Below are positions 1-7,924 of a stretch of DNA of 64,000 bases, one piece after another; the first letter of the stretch is position 1, and each line of letters begins with the position of its first letter. Under the pieces are notes generated by a model. The model ran no database searches. It had not been told where the DNA came from and saw only the letters and a list, made by a program, of their open reading frames with translations. Location of the stretch: positions 6,335 through 70,334 of the forward strand of contig DJWE01000050.1 of assembly GCA_002441465.1 (NCBI GenBank). The letters are read 5' to 3'. The position numbers and the translations under genes were made by a program. The DNA comes from Propionibacteriaceae bacterium UBA6238 (GTDB lineage Bacteria; Actinomycetota; Actinomycetes; Propionibacteriales; Propionibacteriaceae).

Positions 1-8
1 GCTGACCT

Positions 9-74
9 GAACGAAAAGGGGACAGGTACCTTTCGGTTCCGGTGAACCGAAAGGTACCTGTCCCCTTTTGGTTC
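9..74. repeat. Inverted pair of a ~31-bp GGTACC-centred repeat
   Basis: Copy one is at 9-39 (GAACGAAAAGGGGACAGG, then TACCTTTCGGTTC). Copy two, in reverse orientation, is at 44-74 and differs at one position. Together they form a near-perfect 31-bp inverted repeat with a 4-bp spacer just beyond the 3' end of the P-type ATPase gene. The same unit occurs twice more at 35525-35597. The function is unknown. It could be a REP-like mobile palindrome or act as a transcription terminator. Confidence 0.85.
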
Positions 75-96
75 GGCGGGGTACGCACGAGCCCGG

Positions 97-2922
97 TCAA
101 CGACGACGGCGGACGACGAGCTTGCGGGCCTCCTCGACCCAGAGGACGGCAGAGGCCATCCCGACGCAGGCAAGCCACTGGCCGAGATCAAGCGACGCCG
201 TCCCGAATGCCACCTGCAGCAACGGCACCTGCACCACCGCGACCTGCAGCGCGACACCCAGCAGCACCGCACCCCACAACCACCGGTTGCCGAACAGCCC
301 ACTGAACGCGGACGCCGTCAACGAGCGGGCGTTGAACGCGTTGAACAGCTGCGCGAACACCAGCGTGGTGAAGCCGGCCGTCCGGGCCACGTCCAGCGAG
401 CCCGACCCCGGCAGCAGGCCGCCGGGCAGGAACGCGTCGATGGTGAGCAGTGTGACCACGCCCATCACCAGACCGAGCCACCCGAACCAGGCCCAGGTCC
501 GCGCGTCGATCACCGGGGCGCCGGGACGCCGCGGCGGCCGCGCCATCACGTCGTCCACCTCCGGGTCGACGCCCATCGCGAGCGCGGGAGCGGAGTCGGT
601 GACCAGGTTGATCCACAGGATCTGCGTCGCCAACAGCGGCACCACCAGGTCGTCCCCGCCGGCGGCGGTCAGCCCGAGCGCTCCGGCGAACACCACTCCC
701 CCGAACACGGTGCACACCTCGCCGAGGTTCGAGGAGAGCAGATAGCGCAGGAACTTGCCGATGTTGGCGAAGATCCGGCGACCCTCGCGGACGGCGGCCA
801 CGATCGTGGCGAAGTTGTCGTCGGCCAGCACCATGTCCGCGGCCTCGCGACTCACCTCGGTGCCGCCCCGTCCCATCGCCACCCCGATGTCGGCGGCCTT
901 CAGCGCAGGCGCGTCGTTCACGCCGTCCCCGGTCATCGCGACGACCTGGCCGTCCGCCTGCAGCGCACGGACCAACGCCAGCTTGTGGGCGGGCGCCACC
1001 CGCGCGTAGACCGGACTGGTCCGCACCCGCGCGGCAAGCCAATCGGCGTCGGCGGCGTCCAGTTGAGCGCCCGTGGTCGCCGCGCTGCCCGGCTCGGCGA
1101 TGCCCAGATCGGTGGCGATCCGCGCTGCGGTCGCGGGATGGTCGCCAGTGATCATCAACACCCGGACGCCGGCTCGCTGCGCCTCGGCGATGGCCTGCAG
1201 TGCCTCCGCGCGCGGCGGGTCGATGATGCCCACGGCCCCGACCCAGACCAGGTCGTGCTCCAGCTCTGGGGCGTCATCGGTACCGAGCCGGTCCAGCACG
1301 TCGGATTGCTGCTCGGGGCCGAACCAGGCGTAGGCCACGCCGAGCACCCGGTACGCCTCCCCGGACAACCGTTCGATCCCGGCCAGGATGGTGGCACGCT
1401 CGCTCGCGGCCAAGGGCACCGCGTCCGCGCCGTGCTGGACGGCGGTGCAGCGTCCCAGCACCACGTCCGCGCCGCCCTTGGTGACGATGCCGAGCCTGGA
1501 CAGCGGGTTGTGCCAACCCACCGACGACATCAGCCGGCGTTCGGAGGTGAACGGAATCTCGCCACGGCGGTCGAACGCCGCCACCTGCCGTTCCAGCCCG
1601 GCGAGCTTGCGCGCCGCGACCACGAAGGCAGCCTCGGTGGGGTCACCGTGCACCTCCACCTCGTTGCCGGTGACGATCACGGAGGCGTTGTTCGCCAGCG
1701 CACCGCCGAGCAGAACCAGCTCCAGTTCCGCGGTGAGTTCGGGATCGTCCAGGCTTCCGCTCAGGGCCTCCGGCCGTCCGTCCGCCCGGTAGCCGGTGCC
1801 GGTGAGCCGAACCTCCCCGGACGCGGTGAGCACCCGCTGCACGGTCATCTCGTTGCGGGTGAGGGTGCCGGTCTTGTCCGAGGCGATCACGGTGGCGCAC
1901 CCCAGGGTCTCCACCGAGTGCAGGTGTTTGACCACCGCGCCCCGCGCCGCCATGCGCTGGACGCCGATCGCCAGCACCACCGACAGCACGGCCGGCAGCC
2001 CTTCGGGCACTGCGGCGACGGCCAGGGAGACCCCGAGCAGCAGCACGATGACCGCTTCGCCGAGCGTGTGGACGCCGTTGGCGAGGGCGGTCACGACCAT
2101 CACCAGCACGGCGATCGCCACCACGGTGATGCCGAGCAGCTTCGACACCGAGGCGAGATCGCGCTGCAGCGGGCTCGGCTCCTCCTTCGTCGTCTCGAGC
2201 AGCTCCGCGATCCCGCCGACTTCGGTGTCCATTCCGGTGGCGGTGACGAGCGCGCGTCCGCTGCCTTGGACCACGGCGGTGCCCCGGTGCACCATGTCGA
2301 ACCGATCGCCCACCCCGGCTGGGGCGTCCAGCGGGGCGGGATCCTTCGCGACGGCCTCGCTCTCGCCGGTGAGGGCGGCCTCCAGGACGCGCAGCCCGCT
2401 GCAGGCGACGAGCCGGGCGTCCGCGCCGACGGCGTCCCCTTCGGTGAGTGCCAGCAGGTCTCCGGGCACCAGGTCGGCGGCCGGAACCTGCTGCAGGCGG
2501 CCGTCCCGCACCACTGTGGCGGACGCAGCGGTGAGCCTGCCCAGGGCGGCGACGGCGTCCGCGGCCCGCTGTTCCTGAACCAGTCCGATCACGGCGTTGG
2601 CGATCAGGATCGCGAGGATCACCAGCACGTCCACCGGAGCCCCCTGCGCGCCTTCGGCCACCCAGGCCGCAGCGGAGATCGCGACCGCGACCAGGAGCAG
2701 GTAGACCAAGGGATCGGCGAACTGGCGCAGGATCCGCAACCACAAGGGCGTTTTCACCGTGGCGCGCAGGACGTTGGGCCCGTGTGAGGCGAGGCGGACG
2801 GTGGCTTCGGACGTGGTCAGGCCGGCGTCAGGATCGGAGTCGAGGCGCGCGGCGACCTCGGTGACTCCCAGCACAGAGGCGTCCCAGTCCCGGACCCGCT
2901 GCGCCCGCGACGTCGCTGTCAT
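97..2922 (-). CDS. Cation-translocating P-type ATPase (P2 type)
   Basis: A 941-residue integral membrane pump that couples ATP hydrolysis to cation export. It has the full P-type set: an N-terminal cation-ATPase domain, actuator motif LTGESE, PEGLP in the ion-binding membrane helix, phosphorylation motif DKTGTLT with the aspartate at residue 349, and hinge motif GDGVNDAP. No N-terminal heavy-metal CxxC domain is visible, and the layout resembles Ca2+/PMA-type (P2) pumps, so Ca2+ or another main-group cation is more likely than Cu or Zn. The ion cannot be fixed from sequence. Length is normal for the family. The ATG start follows a GAGGTGAGG-type ribosome binding site. It stands alone; a 60-bp palindromic repeat lies upstream. 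Confidence 0.92.
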   Translation of the reverse strand: MTATSRAQRVRDWDASVLGVTEVAARLDSDPDAGLTTSEATVRLASHGPNVLRATVKTPLWLRILRQFADPLVYLLLVAVAISAAAWVAEGAQGAPVDVLVILAILIANAVIGLVQEQRAADAVAALGRLTAASATVVRDGRLQQVPAADLVPGDLLALTEGDAVGADARLVACSGLRVLEAALTGESEAVAKDPAPLDAPAGVGDRFDMVHRGTAVVQGSGRALVTATGMDTEVGGIAELLETTKEEPSPLQRDLASVSKLLGITVVAIAVLVMVVTALANGVHTLGEAVIVLLLGVSLAVAAVPEGLPAVLSVVLAIGVQRMAARGAVVKHLHSVETLGCATVIASDKTGTLTRNEMTVQRVLTASGEVRLTGTGYRADGRPEALSGSLDDPELTAELELVLLGGALANNASVIVTGNEVEVHGDPTEAAFVVAARKLAGLERQVAAFDRRGEIPFTSERRLMSSVGWHNPLSRLGIVTKGGADVVLGRCTAVQHGADAVPLAASERATILAGIERLSGEAYRVLGVAYAWFGPEQQSDVLDRLGTDDAPELEHDLVWVGAVGIIDPPRAEALQAIAEAQRAGVRVLMITGDHPATAARIATDLGIAEPGSAATTGAQLDAADADWLAARVRTSPVYARVAPAHKLALVRALQADGQVVAMTGDGVNDAPALKAADIGVAMGRGGTEVSREAADMVLADDNFATIVAAVREGRRIFANIGKFLRYLLSSNLGEVCTVFGGVVFAGALGLTAAGGDDLVVPLLATQILWINLVTDSAPALAMGVDPEVDDVMARPPRRPGAPVIDARTWAWFGWLGLVMGVVTLLTIDAFLPGGLLPGSGSLDVARTAGFTTLVFAQLFNAFNARSLTASAFSGLFGNRWLWGAVLLGVALQVAVVQVPLLQVAFGTASLDLGQWLACVGMASAVLWVEEARKLVVRRRR

Positions 2923-2960
2923 GGCACCTCACCTCGGTACCACCACTATGCCATCCCGAC

Positions 2961-3030
2961 CCCCTCTGCCGAGTTGTCAGAATCTCATTCGCCTATAGCC
3001 GAAGGAGATTCTGACAACTCGGCAGAGGGG
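2961..3030. repeat. Palindromic intergenic repeat, copy 1 (60-bp core 2966-3025)
   Basis: Perfect 26-bp arms at 2961-2986 and 3005-3030 flank a loop containing CTATAG. It lies after the stop of the ACT-domain gene and before the start of the P-type ATPase, both on the minus strand. The 60-bp core matches 7832-7891, with paired changes that keep the stem intact. It may act as a bidirectional terminator or be a member of a REP-like family. Confidence 0.85.
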
Positions 3031-3057
3031 TCGGCAGAGGGGGTCGGCGGAGGGAGG

Positions 3058-3585
3058 TCAGCGGGTCAGATCGGCGAGCGTGATGTCCACCAGGAGCTCG
3101 GCGGCGAGGCGCTCCAGATCGGTCTTGATGGCGGCGGGATCGGCGCCGTCGGGCACCCGCGCCACGACCTGGGCCTCGAACAGCCGTCCGCCCGACATCG
3201 GCGCCTCCCGGGACTCGCTGGTGAGGTTCTCGATGCTGACGCCGTGCCGGTTCAGCACCGCCGAGATGTCGCGGATGATGCCGGGATGGTCGTTGCCGAG
3301 GACGTCCACACTGAGCTCCCGCGACGGTGTCGCCGCGTCCTCGCCGCCAGGATGCGCGGTGACCTTCAGCAGGCCGTCCAGCTGATCGAGCGCGGCGACC
3401 AGGCCTGCGGCCCGATCGTCCGGGACGGAGACCACGACGATCCCGGCAAAGGTTCCGGCGAGTTCGGCGAGCTGGCTGTGCTCCCAGTTGCCGCCGTGAG
3501 CGGTGACCGCTTCGGCGAGAGCAGCGACCAGCCCGGCGCGATCGTCGCCGACGACGGTGAGGACAAGGTTCGACACGCCTGGCAT
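3058..3585 (-). CDS. Tandem ACT-domain protein (GcvR-like)
   Basis: A 175-residue cytosolic protein with two ACT-like small-molecule-binding domains, roughly residues 1-80 and 88-170. Both begin with the typical beta-strand and 'D-x-x-G' turn (VVGDDRAGLVAALAEAV and VLGNDHPGIIRDISAVL). Double-ACT proteins of this size resemble the glycine cleavage regulator GcvR and relatives that sense amino acids; no DNA-binding or catalytic domain is attached. The reading frame stays open far upstream, but that part is low-complexity arginine/proline. The ATG at 3585 is where family-like sequence begins. The ligand is unknown. It is transcribed away from the divergent small gene at 3672. Confidence 0.8.
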   Translation of the reverse strand: MPGVSNLVLTVVGDDRAGLVAALAEAVTAHGGNWEHSQLAELAGTFAGIVVVSVPDDRAAGLVAALDQLDGLLKVTAHPGGEDAATPSRELSVDVLGNDHPGIIRDISAVLNRHGVSIENLTSESREAPMSGGRLFEAQVVARVPDGADPAAIKTDLERLAAELLVDITLADLTR

Positions 3586-3671
3586 GCTACCGAGCCGCGT
3601 CCGCGGCGACCATCGGACGCCCACTCGGGCCCGCCCTTCCGCGTCCGCTGCGGCAGTGGGATGCTTGATCA

Positions 3672-3911
3672 ATGACAGTGTCGCCGTTGCCTCGTCGTGG
3701 GGCGGCGCTCGCCGGTCGAGACCGGCAGGGCCGCACGCTGCGAGTCGCCCAACACCGGGAATCCTCCCGAGTGGTGCTGTCGATCTGGCAGGACGACACC
3801 TGCCTGGCCACCGTCCGCCTGGCGCCCGAGGACGTCGCCAGGCTGGTCGCCGAACTCTCCCGGACGCTGCTCTCCGACGCCCGGGAAGTCCCGGCCCGCC
3901 GGACCGGCTGA
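3672..3911 (+). CDS. Small conserved-looking protein of unknown function
   Basis: 79 residues beginning at ATG. The central part (VVLSIWQDDTCLATVRL followed by a helix with DVARLVAELSRTLL) looks like a folded strand-helix unit resembling small uncharacterised actinobacterial proteins. The ends are arginine-rich and probably disordered. No signal peptide or membrane segment is seen. It lies between the divergent ACT-domain gene and the LysE-type exporter, 66 bp upstream of the latter. I do not recognise a function. Confidence 0.55.
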   Translation: MTVSPLPRRGAALAGRDRQGRTLRVAQHRESSRVVLSIWQDDTCLATVRLAPEDVARLVAELSRTLLSDAREVPARRTG

Positions 3912-3977
3912 CGGAACTACCTGGGCCGCGCTGCCGCAGCTGGCAAGGTGTAGACCAGCCGACGGACGGAGCCACCG

Positions 3978-4586
3978 ATGAGCTGGGCGTTCCTGATCAC
4001 CTCGCTGGCGATCATCGCCACCCCGGGCACCGGCGCGATCTTGACCATCGCCGCCGGACTGCGCGGCGGAGGCAGGCTGGCCGTCGTGACGGCGTTCGGC
4101 TGCACGCTCGGGATCGTGCCGCACCTGCTCGCCGCGATCACAGGCACCGCCGCCCTGCTGCAACTCGGCGGGATCGCGTTCGAGGTGCTGAAGTACGCCG
4201 GCGTCGCCTACCTGCTCTACCTCGCCTACGCGACCTGGCGCGACCAGGGCGCGTTCGCCGTCGATGCCGCGCCGTCGCGCCGCACGGCCGCCGGCCTCGT
4301 CGCCAGGGCCTTCCTGCTCAACATCCTCAACCCGAAGCTGACGATCTTCTTCCTCGCCTTCCTGCCGCAGTTCGTCACGCCGGGCGTGGACGGTCTGCGC
4401 GACATGGTGGCGCTCAGCGGAACGTTCATGGCGCTCACGTTCGTGGTATTCACCGGCTACGGGCTGGCGTCCAGCTTCTTGAGAAGGCACGTCGTCGAAC
4501 GTCCCCGGCTGGTGCGGAGGGTGCAGCGAGCGTTCGCCCTCGGCTACCTCGGCATCGGGGTGCAGTTGGCGTCAGCCCACCGCTGA
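3978..4586 (+). CDS. LysE/RhtB-family amino-acid exporter
   Basis: A 202-residue membrane protein with about six hydrophobic helices. It starts with the family hallmark MSWAFLITSLAIIATPGTGAILTIAAGL. A later NILNPKLTIFFLAFLPQF motif (N-x-L-N-P-K) is typical of LysE/RhtB transporters, which export amino acids or homoserine lactones. Length is usual (about 205). The substrate is not predictable. No regulator is adjacent. It is followed by a 280-bp leader region of the helicase-like gene. Confidence 0.88.
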   Translation: MSWAFLITSLAIIATPGTGAILTIAAGLRGGGRLAVVTAFGCTLGIVPHLLAAITGTAALLQLGGIAFEVLKYAGVAYLLYLAYATWRDQGAFAVDAAPSRRTAAGLVARAFLLNILNPKLTIFFLAFLPQFVTPGVDGLRDMVALSGTFMALTFVVFTGYGLASSFLRRHVVERPRLVRRVQRAFALGYLGIGVQLASAHR

Positions 4587-4754
4587 GCGCCGTAGGCGGG
4601 TCCAAGCGACGACGAGAGGCCCCCGCCGCGGGGCTGAGCCGACCGCTCGTCCGGACGACTCCCGCAGTGGTCAGCGGGCCGCATCAGCGTGGACGCGATT
4701 CCGCGTCACCGAGGCAGCCGGCACACCTTTCCTCACTATCAATCTATAGCGCCA

Positions 4755-4780
4755 AGGGGGGCTTGCCGCAAGGCCCCCCT
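4755..4780 (+). promoter_or_regulatory. Rifamycin-associated-element-like inverted repeat upstream of helR-like gene
   Basis: An inverted repeat with arms AGGGGGGC (4755-4762) and GCCCCCCT (4773-4780), and an inner TTGC/GCAA pairing around C4767. It matches my memory of the G-rich/CTTGC-GCAAG/C-rich element that precedes rifamycin-inducible resistance genes in actinobacteria. A TATAGC hexamer at 4745-4750 could be the -10, which would put this repeat at the transcript start. There is no T-run after it, which argues against a simple terminator. It lies 86 bp before the GTG of the helicase-like gene. Confidence 0.7.
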
Positions 4781-4865
4781 GCGGGCGCAGAATGTCCGCC
4801 GGGTCCTGGCGTTATTCCTAGTCGGACGCCCTTTCGGGATCAAGGTGAGTGAGGAGTGATGCCCG

Positions 4866-7013
4866 GTGGTCTTCGCAGCGGCGACAGTGTTCGAGCTTCC
4901 GCCACGACTGGCGGCGAAGTCCGCTCCGGAACTGATCGGACGCGACACCGCGCAGTTCGCAGCCATCGCGGACCGCCTCGAGGAGCGGGTGAACGAGCTC
5001 AACGAGCGGCTCGACGTGCTACGTGCCGAGCCCGTCCGACGCGGACGCGCAGCGCTCGACCGCGACCTCGAGATCCACCAGCTGAGCGCCCAGCTGCGCG
5101 TCCTGCGCCGATACGGGCTGGACATCTGCCTGGGCCGGATGGTCCGCGTCGACGACCCCGAGCCGACCTGGATCGGCCGGATCGGGCTCTCCGACGCAGC
5201 CGGACGCCAGCTCCTGGTCGACTGGCGCACCCCCGCGGCCGAGCCATTCTTCGCCGCCACCCCCGCGCACTCGCTGGGGTTGGCCAGCCGCCGCCGCTAC
5301 CGCTGGAGCCGAGGGCGGATCGTCGACTACTGGGACGAGGCGCTCGTCCCGGGTGAGCTCGACGGCATCGCGCTCGACGACGACTCGGCGTTCGTCGCCA
5401 GTCTCGGGGCGAGCCGGTCGGGACGGATGCGGGACGTCCTGGCCACCATCCAGGCCGACCAGGACGCGATCATCCGCGCCGAGTCCCGGGGTGCGCTGGT
5501 GGTCGATGGCGGCCCGGGAACGGGAAAGACCGTCGTCGCGCTGCACCGCGCCGCCTACCTGCTCTACGCCGACCCGCGGCTGGCCGGACATCGGGGCGGG
5601 CTGCTGTTCGTCGGTCCCCACGAGCCCTACCTGGCCTATGTCGCCGACGTCCTGCCGAGCCTGGGTGAGGAGGGAGTGCTGACCTGCACCCTGAGGGACT
5701 TGGTGCCGGAAGGTGCGACCGCAGGCGTGGAGTCCGATCCCGAGGTGGCCCGGCTGAAGGCGTCCGCGCAGATGGCCTCGGCGATCGAACCGGCCGTCGC
5801 GCTGTACGAGGAGCCGCCGACCGAGGGGATGGAGATCGAGACACCTTGGGTGGACGTCTGGCTCGGTGCGTCCGATTGGGCCGAAGCGTTCGGCTCCCGC
5901 GACCCGGGGACGCCGCACAACGAGGCGCGCGACGAGGTGTGGGGGGAGCTGCTGGACATCCTGGTCGACAAGGTGGCCGACGACGACATTCCCGCCGAGG
6001 CGCTCCGCCGGGCGCTGGGAGCCGACGACGAGCTGCGGGATCGGTTCCGGCGAGCCTGGCCGATCCTCGACGCGGCGGACCTGGTGGGCGACCTGTGGAC
6101 GGTTCCCGCCTACCTGCGTCGCTGCGCCCCCTGGCTGACCTCGGCCGAGGTGCACCGGCTGCAGCGAGCCGACCCGTCCGCGTGGACGGTCTCCGACCTG
6201 CCGTTGCTGGACGCGGCACGGCTGGCGGTGGGTGACCCACTGGCGTCCCGGAAGGCGCAGCGCAGGGCCGCGGCGCTGAGCGAGCAGCGGGAGTACATGG
6301 ACGAGGTGGTCGACTACCTGCTGCGCACCGACGACGATCCCGAGAGCGGGTTGTCCCTGCTGCGCCGCGACAGCATTCGGCAGAGCCTGACCGACGACTC
6401 CGGGCTGCCGGGTGTCGACCGGAACCCGTTGGCCGGGCCGTTCGCACACGTGATCGTGGACGAGGCGCAGGAGCTGACCGATGCCGAATGGCAGGTGCTG
6501 CTGCGGCGCTGCCCTTCGCGAAGCTTCACGGTGGTCGGGGATCGGGCGCAGGCCCGGCACGGGTTCGCGTCCACCTGGACGCAGCGCCTGGAGAGCTTGG
6601 GACTGCACCAGGTCACGGTGGCGACGCTGACCGTGAACTACCGCACGCCGGTGGAGGTGATGTCGGCAGCCGAACCGGTGATCCGGGCCGCGCTGCCGGA
6701 TGCGAACGTGCCGACATCGGTACGCAGCAGCGGCATTCCGGTCCGCTACGGCGCGGCGTCCGAGGTGGCGGAGATTGTGACGGACTGGCTGGCCGGGCAC
6801 GCCGACGGCACCGCGTGCGTGATCGGGGCACCCGGCTTCCCCGCGTCCGAACGAGTGCTGTCGCTGACCCCCGAGACGGCGAAGGGGCTCGAGTTCGACC
6901 TGGTCGTGCTGGTGAACCCGGAGGAATTCGGTGTCGGCATCGAAGGTGCGGTCGACCGCTACGTCGCGATGACGCGGACGACCCAGCAGTTGGTCATCCT
7001 GACCGGGGCGTAG
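4866..7013 (+). CDS. helR: HelR/HelD-type superfamily 1 helicase-like RNA polymerase factor
   Basis: A 715-residue ATPase of the UvrD/PcrA-like superfamily. An N-terminal coiled-coil (residues about 30-75, LEERVNELNERLDVL) precedes the motor. Walker A GGPGTGKT starts at about residue 215. Walker B is VIVDEAQELTDAEW, with later SF1 motifs VVGDRAQARH, VNYRTP and ETAKGLEFDLVVLVNPEE near the C-terminus. HelD/HelR proteins bind RNA polymerase and recycle it; HelR displaces rifamycins. The inverted repeat at 4755-4780 supports the HelR assignment over HelD or UvrD. The GTG start follows GAGGAG; an ATG at 4859 is out of frame. The stop is 1 bp from the convergent thioredoxin-like gene. Confidence 0.85.
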   Translation: MVFAAATVFELPPRLAAKSAPELIGRDTAQFAAIADRLEERVNELNERLDVLRAEPVRRGRAALDRDLEIHQLSAQLRVLRRYGLDICLGRMVRVDDPEPTWIGRIGLSDAAGRQLLVDWRTPAAEPFFAATPAHSLGLASRRRYRWSRGRIVDYWDEALVPGELDGIALDDDSAFVASLGASRSGRMRDVLATIQADQDAIIRAESRGALVVDGGPGTGKTVVALHRAAYLLYADPRLAGHRGGLLFVGPHEPYLAYVADVLPSLGEEGVLTCTLRDLVPEGATAGVESDPEVARLKASAQMASAIEPAVALYEEPPTEGMEIETPWVDVWLGASDWAEAFGSRDPGTPHNEARDEVWGELLDILVDKVADDDIPAEALRRALGADDELRDRFRRAWPILDAADLVGDLWTVPAYLRRCAPWLTSAEVHRLQRADPSAWTVSDLPLLDAARLAVGDPLASRKAQRRAAALSEQREYMDEVVDYLLRTDDDPESGLSLLRRDSIRQSLTDDSGLPGVDRNPLAGPFAHVIVDEAQELTDAEWQVLLRRCPSRSFTVVGDRAQARHGFASTWTQRLESLGLHQVTVATLTVNYRTPVEVMSAAEPVIRAALPDANVPTSVRSSGIPVRYGAASEVAEIVTDWLAGHADGTACVIGAPGFPASERVLSLTPETAKGLEFDLVVLVNPEEFGVGIEGAVDRYVAMTRTTQQLVILTGA

Positions 7014-7014
7014 C

Positions 7015-7359
7015 TCAGCCGCGCTCAGCCTGCGCGGCCCTCTCCTGCAGGACGGACACCGCCGGCGCCAGGTCGTCCGCGCTCCAGGGACGCACGACCC
7101 GGGCGACCTCGGCACCGTCAACCAGGAAGACGAGCGTCGGCCACAGCTTCACCCGGTAGGAGCGGCCCAGCGGGCGTCCCTTGCCGTCCTCGATCAGGAT
7201 TCGAGTGAGCCCATCGACGCCGGCGAGTGCGCGTTCGATGTGCGGTTCGGCCGCGCGGCAGTAGCCGCACCAGTCGGTGCCGAACTGAAGCACGACGAGG
7301 CCGGGGAGGACGTCAGCCTGCGCACGATCGATCGTCTCAGGGAGGTAGCCGGACTGCAT
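7015..7359 (-). CDS. Thioredoxin-like protein (CGYC active site)
   Basis: 114 residues, a single thioredoxin fold. The redox motif is WCGYCR near residue 31, and the cis-proline region is KLWPTLVFL. It lacks a signal peptide, so it should be cytosolic. CGYC differs from the classical CGPC, suggesting a thioredoxin-family reductase or peroxidase-linked protein rather than the main thioredoxin. It is convergent with the helicase-like gene (1-bp gap) and divergent from the DUF1304 gene, with about 60 bp between them. Confidence 0.85.
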   Translation of the reverse strand: MQSGYLPETIDRAQADVLPGLVVLQFGTDWCGYCRAAEPHIERALAGVDGLTRILIEDGKGRPLGRSYRVKLWPTLVFLVDGAEVARVVRPWSADDLAPAVSVLQERAAQAERG

Positions 7360-7421
7360 TCGTCCAGAGTAGGCGCCAGCGGCGGGGACGCGAGCCCGGG
7401 ACCCTGTTACCCTCTCCCAGC

Positions 7422-7808
7422 ATGATGATCGTGCTCGCGATGGTGCTCGCCGTGCTCTCCGCCGGACTGCACGTCTACATCTGGCTCCTGGAGTCGTTCT
7501 GGTGGACCGGTCGGGCCCGGGGTGTCTTCGGCACCACGTCCGAGGAGGCCGAGGCGACTCGTGATCTCGCGTTCAACCAGGGCTTCTACAACCTGTTCCT
7601 CGCCATCATCGCGCTTTCCGGGGTCGGCTTCCTCGCCGCCGGCTCGCTCGGCATCGGCGCCGCGCTGGCGCTGGCCGGGACCGGATCCATGCTGGCCGCA
7701 GCCGTGACACTGGTCGCGTCCGACCCGTCCAGGGGTCGCGCAGCCCTCACTCAGGGACTGCTGCCCTTCCTCACTGTCGTGACGACCGTGATCGCGCTCC
7801 TGCTGTAG
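7422..7808 (+). CDS. DUF1304 family membrane protein
   Basis: 128 residues with four predicted membrane helices. The pattern (Hxx-I/W-LESFWW near residue 23, then NQGFYNLFLA) is characteristic of DUF1304, small bacterial membrane proteins of unknown role. The start is ATG 7422; a second ATG follows directly. No clear Shine-Dalgarno is seen, so a leaderless message is possible. A 60-bp palindromic repeat follows the stop. Confidence 0.85.
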   Translation: MMIVLAMVLAVLSAGLHVYIWLLESFWWTGRARGVFGTTSEEAEATRDLAFNQGFYNLFLAIIALSGVGFLAAGSLGIGAALALAGTGSMLAAAVTLVASDPSRGRAALTQGLLPFLTVVTTVIALLL

Positions 7809-7831
7809 CCCGATCCCATCGGGACCCCGCC

Positions 7832-7891
7832 CCGCCGACTTGTCAGAACCTCATGCGGCTATAGGCGAATGAGGTTCTGACAAGTCGGCGG
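7832..7891. repeat. Palindromic intergenic repeat, copy 2
   Basis: Perfect 23-bp arms at 7832-7854 and 7869-7891 around a loop with CTATAG. It is the same 60-bp family as 2966-3025, with several stem positions changed on both sides so pairing is kept. It sits between the convergent DUF1304 gene and the glycosidase-like gene, where a bidirectional terminator would be useful. Confidence 0.85.
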
Positions 7892-7924
7892 TGGGGGTCG
7901 GCGGGTCGGGGTCGGCGGGTCGGG

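Noticed and set aside
68..745. Long open frame on the plus strand opposite the P-type ATPase gene
   Set aside because: It is an antisense shadow of a high-GC gene with biased residues and no family features.
4755..4780. Hairpin read as the terminator of the LysE-type exporter
   Set aside because: It is 170 bp after the stop, lacks a T-run, and its sequence fits the regulatory element of the downstream helicase-like gene better.
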